41,546 nt of DNA from an uncultured Clostridium sp. (GTDB lineage Bacteria; Bacillota; Clostridia; TANB77; CAG-508): positions 1 to 41,546 of the forward strand of contig CAOJRU010000016.1 in assembly GCA_948442365.1 (NCBI GenBank), read 5' to 3'. A program made the position numbers and the translations under genes. Positions 29,101 to 37,685 of this stretch are shown here, piece after piece. Each line of letters begins with the position of its first letter. Position 1 is the first letter of the stretch. The notes under the pieces are model-generated. The model made no database searches. It was not told the DNA's origin and was given only the letters and a program-made list of their open reading frames with translations.

Positions 29101-29900
29101 TCATATCTTTTATTGTCATAGAATAGTCCATTGAATAGATTTCTTGCCGCATCTACGGTTGGAAGTTCTCCTGGTCTTAATTTTTTATAAATCTCAATTA
29201 AGGCTTCTTCTTGGTCTTTTATGGTGTCTTTACTAATGGTTGCTGCTATCATTTCTTCCTCACCAAATAATTCTCTTATTTGGTCGTCTGAAACAACTCC
29301 AATTGCTCTTAATAAAGTGGTTACTGGTACTTTTCTGGTTCTGTCCACACGTACATAGAAGATATCATTTCCATCTGTTTCATATTCTAACCAAGCTCCA
29401 CGAAGTGGCATAACAGTAGAATTGTACGTTCTTTTTCCTGTTTTGGTATCAAATTCCTCTCCATAATAACATCCTGGCGAACGTACTAATTGGCTTACGA
29501 CAACTCTTTCTGCTCCATTGATGACAAAGGTTCCACTGTCTGTCATTAATGGAAAATCACCTAAATAGATTTCTTGCTCTTTGATTTCACCTGTTTCACG
29601 GTTGATTAATCTGACTTTTACATGCAATCTACTAGAGTAAGTAGCGTCTCTTTCTTTGGCCTCTTCTACACTGTATTTGGTTTTGTCTTCCATGTAATAA
29701 TCGAAAAATTCAAGAACTAAGTTTCCTGAGTAGTCTTCTATTGGTGATATGTCTTTTAATACTTCCCCTAATCCTTCTTCTACAAACCAGTCATAAGAGT
29801 CTTTTTGCACCTTAATTAGGTTGGGCATTTCAATGTAATCTCCAACTTTCGCGAAATCTTTACGAGAGGCCTTCTCGTAATTTACTTCTTTGATTTTCAA
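26130..29900 (-). CDS. rpoB: DNA-directed RNA polymerase subunit beta
   Basis: The subunit shows the rifampicin-region [25 protein letters not shown], the conserved RGYNYEDA-equivalent [12 protein letters not shown], and [11 protein letters not shown] near the C terminus. The longest frame begins GTG at 29909, but TTG at 29900 lies 8 nt after GGAG and is preferred (1256 residues). The last 55 or so residues form a strongly acidic D/E-rich tail. rplJ-rplL are not immediately upstream, so rpoBC appears to have its own promoter. Confidence 0.97.
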   Translation of the reverse strand: MKIKEVNYEKASRKDFAKVGDYIEMPNLIKVQKDSYDWFVEEGLGEVLKDISPIEDYSGNLVLEFFDYYMEDKTKYSVEEAKERDATYSSRLHVKVRLINRETGEIKEQEIYLGDFPLMTDSGTFVINGAERVVVSQLVRSPGCYYGEEFDTKTGKRTYNSTVMPLRGAWLEYETDGNDIFYVRVDRTRKVPVTTLLRAIGVVSDDQIRELFGEEEMIAATISKDTIKDQEEALIEIYKKLRPGELPTVDAARNLFNGLFYDNKRYDLAKVGRYKFNQKLGLAGRIKDKVAAEDIVDNETGEVFVQAGEIISEEVAENIQNAGINIVDIALGERKVRVIGNSTVNIHKVLPNVDLSKLHFKELVNYNVLKGIIDNTDEKDLVKAIEERMDELVPKIITTEDMIASINYLLNLSHGLGKPDDIDHLANRRIRQVGELLQNQFRIGLTRLERVVRERMTIQDLDVVTPQTLINTKPITSSIREFFGSSQLSQFMDQTNPLSELTHKRRISALGPGGLTRERAGFEVRDVHYTHYGRLCPIESPEGPNIGLISALSSFASINEYGFIETPYRKVDPVSHKLTDIVDYMSADVEDNYIIAQASEPVDKNGKFVNERIRVRFKNEVIEVDRDRVQYVDVSPKQLVSIAAAMIPFLEHDDAKRALMGANMQRQAVPLMITESPIVGTGIEYRAAKDSGILVLAEEDGVIEKVTGDAITVKYNNKKTMTHKLRKFKRTNGGTCINQKPIVKVGEKVKKGDAIADGPSTANGEMALGKNVLVAFSTWEGYNYEDAILINEKLVKEDVFTSIHIEEYDCECRDTKLGAEEITRDIPNIGDDSLKDLDENGIIRIGAEVRPGDILVGKVTPKGETELTAEERLLRAIFGEKAREVRDTSLRVPHGEAGTIVDVKIFTRDNSDELGPGVNQIIRCYIATKRKISVGDKMAGRHGNKGVISRVLPEEDMPFMPDGTPIDILLNPLGVPSRMNLGQVLEVHLGGAAKALGWKIATPVFDGATQDDVEELLKEAGMSKDGKTVLYDGRTGDPFDKPITVGVMYMLKLHHLVDDKIHARSTGPYSLVTQQPLGGKAQFGGQRFGEMEVWALEAYGASYTLQEMLTVKSDDIVGRVKTYEAIVKGENVPEPGVPESFKVLVKELQSLGLDVRLYSEDNQELELKENIEEGIEYDPDKEKKLMEEEQQVIVDSDLDGYGEELDDDMLLEDETNDLVADDSDELFEELGDEGDELLFDNDLANDNLDNDEDIIE

Positions 29901-30118
29901 AAAAATCACTCCTCAATTTGATATTAAGCAGAAAATAAATACATAGAATTAAAAAAAGTCCTTCTCAAATGGCAAGTTGCTTGTCTAACGTGTACTATTG
30001 GCCTGCTTTTCCAATTAGTTTTTCTTTAGGGCCCCTTGCTTTTGATTCCTCTTTTTCTAATTTTGATATCGTTTGGTAGATTTTGTATTTTTCTACCACT
30101 GAATAAAAATCAATCTAT

Positions 30119-30148
30119 ATTTTAGCATGTTTTTCCTATAAATGTCAA
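30119..30148 (-). promoter_or_regulatory. Probable rpoBC promoter
   Basis: On the minus strand a perfect TTGACA (30143-30148) is followed by 18 nt and TAAAAT (30119-30124) preceded by TGC, about 220 nt upstream of the rpoB start. Confidence 0.7.
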
Positions 30149-30382
30149 GGGTTTGGGCAAAGTTCTATTTTATTCTCTTATCTTTTCTTTTATCCTCTCA
30201 TCTATTCTGCTTGATTTCAAACCTTCCTAGATAGGATTTTTCCCTTTCATTCCTTTTTTTGTAAGTTTTCTTCTACTTTTTGTAAAACAATAATTTGATA
30301 TTGTATCCTATTACATTGTTTTGTTAAATTTTGAGCTATCCTCTCTAATTTACTATTATTTATTTTTAATTCATTTCTTATA

Positions 30383-30428
30383 AAAGGACTCTAATAAAGA
30401 CATTATTGAGTCTTTATTAGAGTCCTTT
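30383..30428. terminator. Strong terminator of the small-export-protein gene
   Basis: AAAGGACTCTAATAAAGAC (30383-30401) pairs perfectly over 19 bp with GTCTTTATTAGAGTCCTTT (30410-30428), with an 8-nt loop, just beyond the stop at 30464. Confidence 0.9.
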
Positions 30429-30463
30429 ATATTTTATCTTTTTATTATTCTTTTAGTTAATCC

Positions 30464-30955
30464 TTAACTAAAAATTGCACCAACTGCGCCAAATACACCT
30501 GCAGATGCTAATCCCATAATAATACCTGCTAAAATGACCCCTGCCATAATAGCAATAACACTCTTTTTAAAATCCATATCTAAGAAGCTTGCAGCAAGAG
30601 TTCCTGTCCATGCACCTGTACCAGGAAGTGGTATTCCTACGAAAAGGAACAAAGCAATGTATAAACCACGTCCCGCTTTTTCTTGTAATTTTTTACCACC
30701 TTTTTCTCCCTTTTCTAAACAAAACGTGAAAAACTTCCCAATATACTTTTTATCTGCTCCCCATTCTAAAACTTTCCTTGCAAAAAAGAAAATAAATGGT
30801 ACTGGTAACATATTTCCTATAATACAAACGATGTATAAAGGAATAATGGGAAGTGGTTCACACCATAATGAGCTCATTCCAACTGGCACAGCTCCTCTTA
30901 ATTCGATCAATGGTATCATAGATATGATAAACACTAAAATATATTTTTTTAACAT
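30464..30955 (-). CDS. Small multidrug-export family membrane protein (Sm_multidrug_ex)
   Basis: The 163-residue protein starts MLKKYILVFIISMIPLIELRGAVPVG and contains LFVGIPLPGTGAWTG, the two conserved re-entrant-like glycine/proline segments of this family. It has about four hydrophobic helices. The family name implies export, but its substrate is not established. The ATG at 30955 follows AAGGAG. The frame is open further upstream to 31033, but that part reads through a REP element and is not real. Confidence 0.85.
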   Translation of the reverse strand: MLKKYILVFIISMIPLIELRGAVPVGMSSLWCEPLPIIPLYIVCIIGNMLPVPFIFFFARKVLEWGADKKYIGKFFTFCLEKGEKGGKKLQEKAGRGLYIALFLFVGIPLPGTGAWTGTLAASFLDMDFKKSVIAIMAGVILAGIIMGLASAGVFGAVGAIFS

Positions 30956-30990
30956 AATAAAACTCCTTATTTTTTCTAACTTTATTAAAA

Positions 30991-31019
30991 TTGCCAAAAA
31001 GGTCCGTCCCCATTGGCAC
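30991..31019 (-). repeat. REP-like 29-bp element, copy 7 (reverse)
   Basis: It lies between the AI-2E permease stop (31038) and the start of the small export protein. It creates a false N-terminal extension containing QWGRTFLA. Confidence 0.9.
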
Positions 31020-31037
31020 AAAACCAATGGCAAGTTT

Positions 31038-32168
31038 CTATTTGTGTTTTTTTATCATTAATTTATAATCGATATAATCTTCTACTAAAATTCTAACTAC
31101 AGCAATTGCTGGTACAGCCAAGAACATACCTAGTATGCCAAAATAAGCCCCTCCTACTGTAATTGCAAACATAACTAATAATGGACTTATTTTTAGCGAT
31201 TGTCCTATAATTCTTGGATTAATAATGTTGGCATCAATTTGTTGCAAAATGATTACCACAATTAACATCCAAATCGCCTGTGATAAACCTCCTGTTATCA
31301 AGGTTATTAAAGTTGCAATAGCTACTGCAATAATAGCACCAATATAAGGAATCATATTAAATAATCCAATTAAGAAGCCAAGTAATGGAGCAAATTTTAC
31401 ACCCATTATGCTCATCGCAATCGTAACCATAATTCCTACAATAACAGCATCTAAAAATTGACTGGCAATAAACTTGAAAAATATTTCATTGGAATTATTA
31501 AAATACTTTCCTAAATTCTTATACATCTTTTCTTTGAATACTGCTTCTGCCAATTTTCTAATAGCATTCAATATTTCTACTCTTTCTGCTAAAATATAGA
31601 CAGACACAATAACTGCCACAACTACATCAAAAACTCCTGTTACCGCATCTATGGCACTTACTACATAAGCTAATATTTTCTCCAATTGAAAATATTGTTT
31701 AATATCCAAATTTTGTACATTTTGTATCGCATCCTCTACCATTCCACTTTTCAAAATATGATCGGATGATAACTGATTATAATTATCAATGGCTATTTCA
31801 TAATAATTTTGTATATTATTAATCAAATCCACTACACTTTCAAACACCACTGGTAAAATAAAATTAATCAATATCACCACTAAAAGTAAAATAATAAGAT
31901 AGACTGTCAAAATTCCTAGACTCCTAGATCTTTTAGCAATCCATTTTAGTTTTGATTTTGCATATGATTCTTCTATTTTTTTACATGGCATATACAACAA
32001 ATAACTAATGAAAATTCCTACTAAAAATGGAGTAATAATTTCAAAAAACTTTGTCACAACTCCCATGACATCGCCAAAATTATCCAATGCCTTATATACT
32101 ACTATAATAGCTACTCCTAGTAAAAACCAATACAGCCACTTTTTTCCATGATTTTTTATTTCGTTCAT
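31038..32168 (-). CDS. AI-2E family transporter (YtvI/PerM-like permease)
   Basis: The 376-residue protein has about eight hydrophobic helices, including two N-terminal ones, a soluble insertion in the middle, and the conserved LGFLIGLFNMIPYIGAIIAV and LQQIDANIINPRIIG segments. Members move small solutes or act as Na+/H+ antiporters; the substrate cannot be told. ATG at 32168 is preferred. A longer frame to 32225 reads through 35-bp repeat units and begins with a repeat-encoded peptide. Confidence 0.85.
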   Translation of the reverse strand: MNEIKNHGKKWLYWFLLGVAIIVVYKALDNFGDVMGVVTKFFEIITPFLVGIFISYLLYMPCKKIEESYAKSKLKWIAKRSRSLGILTVYLIILLLVVILINFILPVVFESVVDLINNIQNYYEIAIDNYNQLSSDHILKSGMVEDAIQNVQNLDIKQYFQLEKILAYVVSAIDAVTGVFDVVVAVIVSVYILAERVEILNAIRKLAEAVFKEKMYKNLGKYFNNSNEIFFKFIASQFLDAVIVGIMVTIAMSIMGVKFAPLLGFLIGLFNMIPYIGAIIAVAIATLITLITGGLSQAIWMLIVVIILQQIDANIINPRIIGQSLKISPLLVMFAITVGGAYFGILGMFLAVPAIAVVRILVEDYIDYKLMIKKHK

Positions 32169-32194
32169 TCTCTCACTACTCTCTTTCTTTTTTG

Positions 32195-32250
32195 GTATGT
32201 TTTGGGACAGGCACAAGTTATCCATTTTGGTACTTTTTGGGACAGGTTAA
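32195..32250 (-). repeat. 35-bp-period repeat, two units (GGGACAGG orientation)
   Basis: GGGACAGG recurs at 32204 and 32239, exactly 35 bp apart, with CACAAGTTATCCATTTTGGT between. This matches the reverse complement of the array at 34415-34550. It sits between exonuclease III and the AI-2E gene. Confidence 0.85.
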
Positions 32251-32270
32251 ACCAGCCCTTTTTTCTTATA

Positions 32271-33023
32271 CTAATTTAGCTCTAGCCCAACTGGACAATG
32301 GTCACTCCCTGTGATTTCTGGATATATGCTTGCTTCTTTAATTTTCTTTTGAAGTTTATTTGATACAATAAAGTAATCAATCCTCCATCCTACATTTTTT
32401 TCTCTAGCTCTTCCCATATAAGACCACCAACTATAAGCATTTTCTTTATCTGGGTATAGATAACGAAAACTATCTGTAAATCCTGCATTTAATAATTGTG
32501 TCATTTTTTCTCTTTCTTCATCTGTGAATCCTGCATTTCTTCTGTTTGTTTTTGGATTTTTCAGGTCAATCTCTTTATGTGCTACATTTAAGTCACCACA
32601 CATGATGACTGGCTTTTTCTTATCTAATTTTAAAAGGTATTTTCTAATTTCATCTTCCCATTTTTGTCGATAAGATAACCTTTCTAACTCTCTTTTTGAG
32701 TTTGGCGTATAATTATTGACTAGATAAAAATCCTTGAATTCTAATGTGATAATTCTTCCTTCTTGATCATGTTCTTCGATTCCTATTCCATACGTTACTG
32801 TTATTGGTTTTATTTTAGTGAAAATAGCAGTTCCTGAATATCCTTTTTTTTCTGCACTATTCCAATAACTTGTATAACCTTGAAATGCTAAATCAATTTG
32901 TTCTGGCTGACATTTGGTCTCTTGCATACAAAATATATCTGCCTCTATCGCATCAAAGAATTCCTTAAATCCCTTGTTTACACAAGCTCGTATTCCATTT
33001 ACATTCCATGAAATTAGTTTCAT
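32271..33023 (-). CDS. xth: Exodeoxyribonuclease III / AP endonuclease
   Basis: The 250-residue protein starts MKLISWNVNGIRACVNKGF and contains CMQETKC (metal-binding Glu), GDLNVAHKEIDLKNP and the C-terminal GSDHCPVGLEL. This is the full set of exonuclease III/APE1 motifs. It cleaves abasic sites and removes 3' blocks in base excision repair. ATG at 33023 follows AAAGGAAG. Confidence 0.95.
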   Translation of the reverse strand: MKLISWNVNGIRACVNKGFKEFFDAIEADIFCMQETKCQPEQIDLAFQGYTSYWNSAEKKGYSGTAIFTKIKPITVTYGIGIEEHDQEGRIITLEFKDFYLVNNYTPNSKRELERLSYRQKWEDEIRKYLLKLDKKKPVIMCGDLNVAHKEIDLKNPKTNRRNAGFTDEEREKMTQLLNAGFTDSFRYLYPDKENAYSWWSYMGRAREKNVGWRIDYFIVSNKLQKKIKEASIYPEITGSDHCPVGLELN

Positions 33024-33139
33024 TTTAGCTTCCTTTCTTCTATTTTCCCTGTTTAACTAATTAAATTTACAATATCACAATTCATATATTATCTTTTTCG
33101 GTTGAAACTATAATCAGTATTTTACTATAAAATAAAAAA

Positions 33140-33176
33140 AATAGCAAGTTTATGCTTTCCACAATTCTTGCTATTA
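33140..33176. terminator. Terminator downstream of the G5/3D protein gene
   Basis: AATAGCAAG (33140-33148) pairs with CTTGCTATT (33168-33176), with A/T runs on both sides, between xth and the G5/3D gene. Confidence 0.65.
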
Positions 33177-33184
33177 TTATTTAA

Positions 33185-34114
33185 TTAATTTACTACATTA
33201 ACTGGTAAGTATCGAACACCCCATTGTAACGCTTCTGCATGTGAATTAACAAAAATATCAATTTTGTTACCGTTAATGGCTCCTCCTCTATCTTCTACTG
33301 TATAAACATGGCCTCCAATATTTAATTGGGTTCCAAATGCAAATTGACTAGATGCTGCTACGGTTCTTCCTGCTGTTGCTCTTGTTCCAGCAGCTGTTCT
33401 TCCTGTTGCTTTTCCACAACATTTAGCGCAGGGACAATAAGCCGTTATTTTATAAGTCGCTCCACCTGTTGTATTACTTGCTGTTCTTGGTAAGGTAGAA
33501 GCTCTTGATGTTACTGTTTTTTGCACTTGTACGATTTTGTTGACAGGTTCTTTTACAACCACTTCTGATAGTAAAATTCTTTCAATTTCTACTTCATTTT
33601 GATATTTTACCTTATAGGTTACTTCTTTTAGTCCATCTTGCCCTTGTTGTAATACTTTATTGGTGGTATCTCCAGAAGCTTCTGTTGCATTTTTAGTTAC
33701 TGTCTCATAAGGAATACTAACTTGTTCTATTATAATTTTCTCTGTAATTGGCGCATAGTTTTCTAATAATTGATTTAAAGAAGTTTCTACTCCTTCTTCT
33801 GATATTTTCGCAATTTGCACTTCTTGATAAGATTTATCGGTAATTTTAATACTTTCTCCTGCTATTATTTCATAGTTTAAATCTGGTATCGTTTTTTGAT
33901 TTTCTTCTAATATAATATTATTTTCTTCTAATATGTCAGATACTTTTGTTTTGGAAGTAAGTACCGTCATTTCATATCCATTTTGAAGTATAATTTTAAC
34001 ATCGTTTAATTTGGTATTTACTGCCATAACTCCAATTCCTGATATTAGAATTAATAGGATACTGATGGCTATAATTTTCATTATTGACAAGGATGCTTTT
34101 TCTTCTTTTTTCAT
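33185..34114 (-). CDS. Cell-wall protein with DUF348, G5 and 3D domains (YabE/RpfB-like)
   Basis: The 309-residue protein has one N-terminal membrane segment (about 13-31), DUF348-like ubiquitin-fold repeats, a G5 domain (about 135-205, with the KVKYQNEVEIERILLSE strand) and a C-terminal 3D domain (YKITAYCPCAKCCG, then VEDRGGAINGNKIDIFV). The three aspartates of the 3D fold resemble lytic transglycosylases, so it likely cleaves or binds peptidoglycan outside the cell. The 3D domain carries four closely spaced cysteines. ATG at 34114 follows AAAGGAGG. Confidence 0.9.
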   Translation of the reverse strand: MKKEEKASLSIMKIIAISILLILISGIGVMAVNTKLNDVKIILQNGYEMTVLTSKTKVSDILEENNIILEENQKTIPDLNYEIIAGESIKITDKSYQEVQIAKISEEGVETSLNQLLENYAPITEKIIIEQVSIPYETVTKNATEASGDTTNKVLQQGQDGLKEVTYKVKYQNEVEIERILLSEVVVKEPVNKIVQVQKTVTSRASTLPRTASNTTGGATYKITAYCPCAKCCGKATGRTAAGTRATAGRTVAASSQFAFGTQLNIGGHVYTVEDRGGAINGNKIDIFVNSHAEALQWGVRYLPVNVVN

Positions 34115-34414
34115 AAAAATTAATTCCTCCTTTGAAATCTTGGTTAGTATATCATTCTTATTCTATTTTGTCAAATTTTGGATTTTTTGCTTACTTTTCA
34201 GCATTTTGTCCATTTTTTGATAAGCTCCTTATTTTATTATATGTGTTTTTTTTCAAAGTATGACTAATTTTTATTGTTTCTTTTGTTCATTTTTTATTTT
34301 TAAAATTTCTGTTATGAGTAAAAATAGCAATTGATATATTTCTTTTAGTTGGTTCTTTTATCTAAAATTACTATTCTATCATTTTTTCTTCTGCCTTAAT
34401 TATGGCAATTTAAA

Positions 34415-34550
34415 CCTGTCCCAAAAAACACCAAAATGGCTAGCTTGTGCCTGTCCCAAAACATACCAAAATGGCTAACTTGTGCCTGTCCCAAAATATA
34501 CCAAAACGGATATGTTGTGCCTGTCCCAAAACATACCAAAAATTTTTATG
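34415..34550 (+). repeat. 35-bp tandem direct repeat, four units (CCTGTCCC orientation)
   Basis: CCTGTCCCAAAA begins at 34415, 34450, 34485 and 34520, giving exact 35-bp spacing. Units share ACCAAAATGGC and CTTGTG with few changes. There is no unique spacer, so it is not a CRISPR array. It occupies the otherwise empty 34115-34590 gap upstream of lemA. Confidence 0.9.
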
Positions 34551-34594
34551 TTTTTATTGTATAAATTCTATTAATATGATATGATAATCTTGTA

Positions 34595-34613
34595 TATAAT
34601 AGAAATAAGGAGG
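34595..34613 (+). promoter_or_regulatory. lemA -10 element and ribosome binding site
   Basis: TATAAT at 34595-34600 lacks a clear -35 box. AAGGAGG at 34607-34613 sits 7 nt before the ATG. The short distance between the two implies a nearly leaderless transcript or a promoter further upstream. Confidence 0.45.
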
Positions 34614-34620
34614 AATTCAC

Positions 34621-35184
34621 ATGATTGGTTGGATTATATTAGCTATCGTTGTCGTGCTTGTTCTTGCCATTATTGGAATGTATAATGGTTTAGTGCAAAC
34701 TAAAATAAAAGTAGACAACGCTTGGAGCCAAATTGATGTACAATTACAAAGAAGATTTGATTTAATACCAAATTTTGTAGAAACTGTAAAGGGTTATATG
34801 AACCACGAAAAGGAAACGTTTGAAAAAATAACAGCACTTAGAACTTCTTGGGCTAATACACAAAGTGTTTCTGAAAAAGCAGATTTAGATAATCAATTAT
34901 CTGGTGCTTTGAAAACGATTATGGCAGTTTCTGAAAATTACCCAGAATTGAAAGCAAATCAAAACTTTTCAGAACTATCAGAAGAATTGAGAAATACAGA
35001 AAATAAAATTTCTTTTTCGAGACAATTCTATAATGATTCTGTTACCATGTATAATATAAAATTACAAGTATTCCCTTCTAATATCATCGCTGGTATGTTT
35101 CATTTTGAACCTCGTGAGTTATTTAAAACTGATAGTGATGAAGCTAGAAAAAATGTAAAAGTAGATTTTGGTTCAAATTCATAA
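34621..35184 (+). CDS. lemA: LemA family protein
   Basis: The 187-residue protein has an N-terminal membrane helix (about 2-20), followed by the family core KVDNAWSQIDVQLQRRFDLIPNFVETVKGY and a three-helix bundle ending FHFEPRELF. The N terminus is thought to face outside. The molecular role of LemA is not known. It is followed by htpX, a very common lemA-htpX pairing in Firmicutes, which suggests a shared membrane-stress function. Confidence 0.95.
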   Translation: MIGWIILAIVVVLVLAIIGMYNGLVQTKIKVDNAWSQIDVQLQRRFDLIPNFVETVKGYMNHEKETFEKITALRTSWANTQSVSEKADLDNQLSGALKTIMAVSENYPELKANQNFSELSEELRNTENKISFSRQFYNDSVTMYNIKLQVFPSNIIAGMFHFEPRELFKTDSDEARKNVKVDFGSNS

Positions 35185-35188
35185 ATAA

Positions 35189-35225
35189 GAAGGTTAGAGG
35201 GTATCAAAACTTCTAGCCTTTTTAT
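35189..35225 (+). terminator. Hairpin between lemA and htpX
   Basis: AAGGTTAGA pairs with TCTAGCCTT (one G-U pair) followed by TTTATAT. It may partly terminate lemA transcripts and reduce htpX expression. Confidence 0.55.
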
Positions 35226-35317
35226 ATAATAAAAAATATTATAATAAAAATATATACATGGGTTTATAGGTAAATCCTTTTTAAAAAACCTAAATATAAT
35301 TATACAAGGATTTTAAA

Positions 35318-36223
35318 ATGTTTGAAAATATTAAAAAAAATAAAATAGAATCAGGTGTAATTGTCGCCATTTTCATTTTAGTTATTACTTTAATTGTTTA
35401 TTATATCTGTCATGCCTTGCGATTAGGCACTTTTTCTATTGTGATTGCTCTTATTTTTTCTACTCTATCTGCTTGGGGTTCTTATTATTATAGTGATAAA
35501 ATCGTTTTATCTTTGAATAGAGCTAGACCTGCTACAAAAGATGAAGATTTGAAAATTATAAATATATTGGATGCTTTAATGATACCTTCTGGTTTAACAA
35601 CAAAACCTAGATTATATGTGACGGAGGATCCTCAGCCTAATGCTTTTGCAACTGGAAGAAATCCAGAAAATGCTGTTATTTGCGTGACAACTGGTTTATT
35701 AGAAAAATTAGATTACTATGAATTAGAAGGTGTTATCGCCCATGAATTAAGTCATATTAAAAATTATGATATTCGCCTTAGCTGTATTGTTTCTGTTATG
35801 GTAGGATTTATTGTTATGCTTTCTGATATGTTTTCTCGTGCTTTATTTTGGGGTGGATTCGATAATGATAGAGATAGTGACAACAAGGGAAATGCTATTT
35901 TAATGATATTAGGACTTATCTTTTTAATATTATCTCCTATTTTCGGCTCTTTAATGCAACTAGCACTTTCAAGAAAAAGAGAGTTCTTGGCTGATAGTAC
36001 AGCAGTTGAGTTGACTCGTAACCCAGATGGATTGATAGCAGCTCTTCAAAAGTTGGATGCCGATGATAATCAATTAGCTACTGCTAATAGTGCAACTGCT
36101 AATATGTATATCGTAAATCCTTTTAAGAAGAATACGAAAGAGGGAAAAAAGAAATCTTCCAGTTTATGGTCTACTCATCCCAGCATTGATGATAGAATTG
36201 AAGCTTTAAGGAATTTAAAATAA
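35318..36223 (+). CDS. htpX: Membrane zinc metalloprotease HtpX (M48)
   Basis: The 301-residue protein has two N-terminal membrane helices, the zinc motif HELSH (about 141-145), a further hydrophobic pair (about 155-175 and 192-215), and the downstream zinc ligand in KREFLADSTAVEL. Members degrade damaged membrane proteins together with FtsH, which is also in this window. ATG at 35318 follows AAGGA. Confidence 0.95.
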   Translation: MFENIKKNKIESGVIVAIFILVITLIVYYICHALRLGTFSIVIALIFSTLSAWGSYYYSDKIVLSLNRARPATKDEDLKIINILDALMIPSGLTTKPRLYVTEDPQPNAFATGRNPENAVICVTTGLLEKLDYYELEGVIAHELSHIKNYDIRLSCIVSVMVGFIVMLSDMFSRALFWGGFDNDRDSDNKGNAILMILGLIFLILSPIFGSLMQLALSRKREFLADSTAVELTRNPDGLIAALQKLDADDNQLATANSATANMYIVNPFKKNTKEGKKKSSSLWSTHPSIDDRIEALRNLK

Positions 36224-36256
36224 AAAATACTTTTGAAAAAATTCACTTTAAAAGAT

Positions 36257-36296
36257 AAAAGACTAGGAAATGTGATTTAACTTTTCCTAGTCTTTT
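36257..36296. terminator. Bidirectional terminator between htpX and tatD
   Basis: AAAAGACTAGGAAA (36257-36270) pairs perfectly with TTTCCTAGTCTTTT (36283-36296). It lies between convergent genes and overlaps the tatD stop. Confidence 0.9.
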
Positions 36297-37069
36297 ATTC
36301 TAAATATTTTCATGGCATTTTGATAAGTCATTTCGGCCACTTGCTCGATTGGCAAATTCTTCGCATCTGCTATTTTTTGTGCCACATATCTGACATTTCT
36401 CGAATCATTCCTTTTTCCTCTTAATGGTTCTGGTGATAGATAGGGACTATCTGTTTCTATTAAGACTTTTTCATTTGGTACCATTTCAATTATTTCATTT
36501 GCATTTTTTGAGTTTTTAAAAGTGATCGGACCTGCAAAAGAAATATAAAATCCTAATTTTAATGCCTCTTTTACTAATTCTCTATTAAGGGGGCAACAAT
36601 GAAATACTCCTTTTGAAATAACTTGGTTTTGTTTTAATATCTCGATAGTATCCATCACTGCTTCTCTTGTATGAATAACAATTGGTAGATTCAATTGATT
36701 GGCTAATTCTATTTGCTTGATAAAGGCTAATTTTTGCAATTTTTTATTCTCTTGATTCCAATAGTAGTCTAATCCAATTTCTCCAATTGCTACTATTTTT
36801 TTACTTTGTTTCACAATTTCCTCAATTTGCTTTAACATAATCCACAATTCCTCTTCTGTTTGTGGAATATCATTGGGAGAAATACCAGCAGTTGCATAAA
36901 TAAACCCATACTGTTCTGCCAGTTCTTTTGCTTTTTTACTTGATTCTAAGCTATAACCAGCTGTTATTAATTTAGTAACTCCTGCTTCTTTAATTTGTTC
37001 AATTACTTGCTCTCTATCTTCATTGAATTTTTCATCATCTAAGTGTGCATGATTATCAAATAATTCCAT
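36287..37069 (-). CDS. tatD: TatD family metal-dependent DNase/hydrolase
   Basis: The 260-residue protein has the metal-binding HAHLDD near the N terminus, GEIGLDYYW, PIVIHTREA and the C-terminal LIETDSPYLSP. This is the complete TatD TIM-barrel signature. Family members are 3'-5' exonucleases or RNA/DNA-damage hydrolases. ATG at 37069 follows a strong AGGAGG. It lies upstream of a REP-related inverted repeat. Confidence 0.95.
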   Translation of the reverse strand: MELFDNHAHLDDEKFNEDREQVIEQIKEAGVTKLITAGYSLESSKKAKELAEQYGFIYATAGISPNDIPQTEEELWIMLKQIEEIVKQSKKIVAIGEIGLDYYWNQENKKLQKLAFIKQIELANQLNLPIVIHTREAVMDTIEILKQNQVISKGVFHCCPLNRELVKEALKLGFYISFAGPITFKNSKNANEIIEMVPNEKVLIETDSPYLSPEPLRGKRNDSRNVRYVAQKIADAKNLPIEQVAEMTYQNAMKIFRIKD

Positions 37070-37099
37070 TGAAACCTCCTATGTGTGTTGACGGCCATT

Positions 37100-37171
37100 T
37101 AGAACCATACTTTTTGGTCAATCTTTTTTATTTAGTAGCAATGTCCAAAAAGAATTGTCTCCAATGGACAT
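37100..37171. repeat. REP-related imperfect inverted repeat between tatD and acpS
   Basis: GGCCATTTAGAACC with ACTTTTTGGTC pairs imperfectly with TGTCCAAAAAGAATTGTC then TCCAATGGACA, with a spacer of about 25 nt. Layout matches the 11983-12071 element (GTCC/GGAC arms). It ends at the acpS stop codon and may serve as its terminator. Confidence 0.6.
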
Positions 37172-37552
37172 CTACTTTCTTAATACGGTTACATTTGCTA
37201 TGGCATACTCTTTGCAATGTGATATGCTTAAATCTATATTTTCTATATCCATCAAATGAATTCCTATTAAATTGAGAGTTGGTCTTCCTTGTTTATCATT
37301 AATTACTTCGAAATCTCTCCAGTTAATCGAATACTTGCCTTCTAATTGATCTGAAATAGCTTTGAAAGCTGCTTCTTTGGCTGCAAATCTTGCCGCGTAA
37401 TGTTGATACTTTTGTGCTTTCTTACTCTCACAGTATTCCACTTCTTTTTGCGTATAGACTCTTTCTACAAATGCCTTTCCAATTTTTTCATCTTCTATAC
37501 TTTTTTTAATTCTTTCTATCTCGATGATGTCTGTTCCACAACAAATTTTCAT
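37172..37552 (-). CDS. acpS: Holo-[acyl-carrier-protein] synthase
   Basis: The 126-residue protein starts MKICCGTDIIEIERI (catalytic Asp at 8) and contains FAAKEAAFKAI with the metal-binding Glu and invariant Lys, and a C-terminal ISHCKEYAIANV. It transfers phosphopantetheine from CoA to acyl carrier protein. ATG at 37552 follows GAGGAAAG. Confidence 0.95.
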   Translation of the reverse strand: MKICCGTDIIEIERIKKSIEDEKIGKAFVERVYTQKEVEYCESKKAQKYQHYAARFAAKEAAFKAISDQLEGKYSINWRDFEVINDKQGRPTLNLIGIHLMDIENIDLSISHCKEYAIANVTVLRK

Positions 37553-37573
37553 TTGCTTTCCTCTTTTCTAAGG

Positions 37574-37685
37574 TTGCCAATGGGGACGGACCTTTTTGGC
37601 AATTTTTCATTTATTTTTTATATACCCTACAATCTAAATAACAGTAAATATAATAATTGCCAAAAAGGTCCGTCCCCATTGGCAA
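37574..37685. repeat. 112-bp BIME-like module: REP copies 8 (forward) and 9 (reverse) with spacer
   Basis: A forward REP (37574-37602) and a reverse REP (37657-37685) flank a spacer nearly identical to that at 19270-19323 (TTTTTTATATACC, TACAATCTAAATAA, GTAAATATA). It sits between acpS and the unknown membrane-anchored gene and overlaps the end of that gene's longest frame. Confidence 0.9.

Larger units (their letters stand above)
29901..30463. other. rpoB leader and AT-rich intergenic region
   Basis: The roughly 210-nt rpoB leader contains a GGTAGA/TCTACC hairpin (about 30080-30106), a GC-rich patch with GGGGCCC near 30031, and GAGAAGGAC followed by seven T just before the ribosome binding site (29953-29971), a possible attenuator. 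Between 30247 and 30384 a short open frame with no start codon is visible. No RNA gene was recognised. Confidence 0.45.

Noticed and set aside
30247..30390. Open frame of about 45 codons rich in N, K, Q and E upstream of the rpoB promoter
   Set aside because: No start codon or ribosome binding site, and it overlaps the strong terminator at 30383-30428; at most a gene remnant.
30956..31033. N-terminal extension of the small export protein
   Set aside because: It also reads through a REP copy, and it includes an in-frame CGG that would otherwise have counted against the CGG observation; the start at 30955 has AAGGAG.
32169..32225. Longer AI-2E transporter N terminus
   Set aside because: The extra codons are 35-bp repeat sequence and no ribosome binding site precedes the upstream ATG.
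34415..34550. CRISPR array
   Set aside because: The 35-bp units are contiguous direct repeats with no unique spacers, and no cas genes are nearby.
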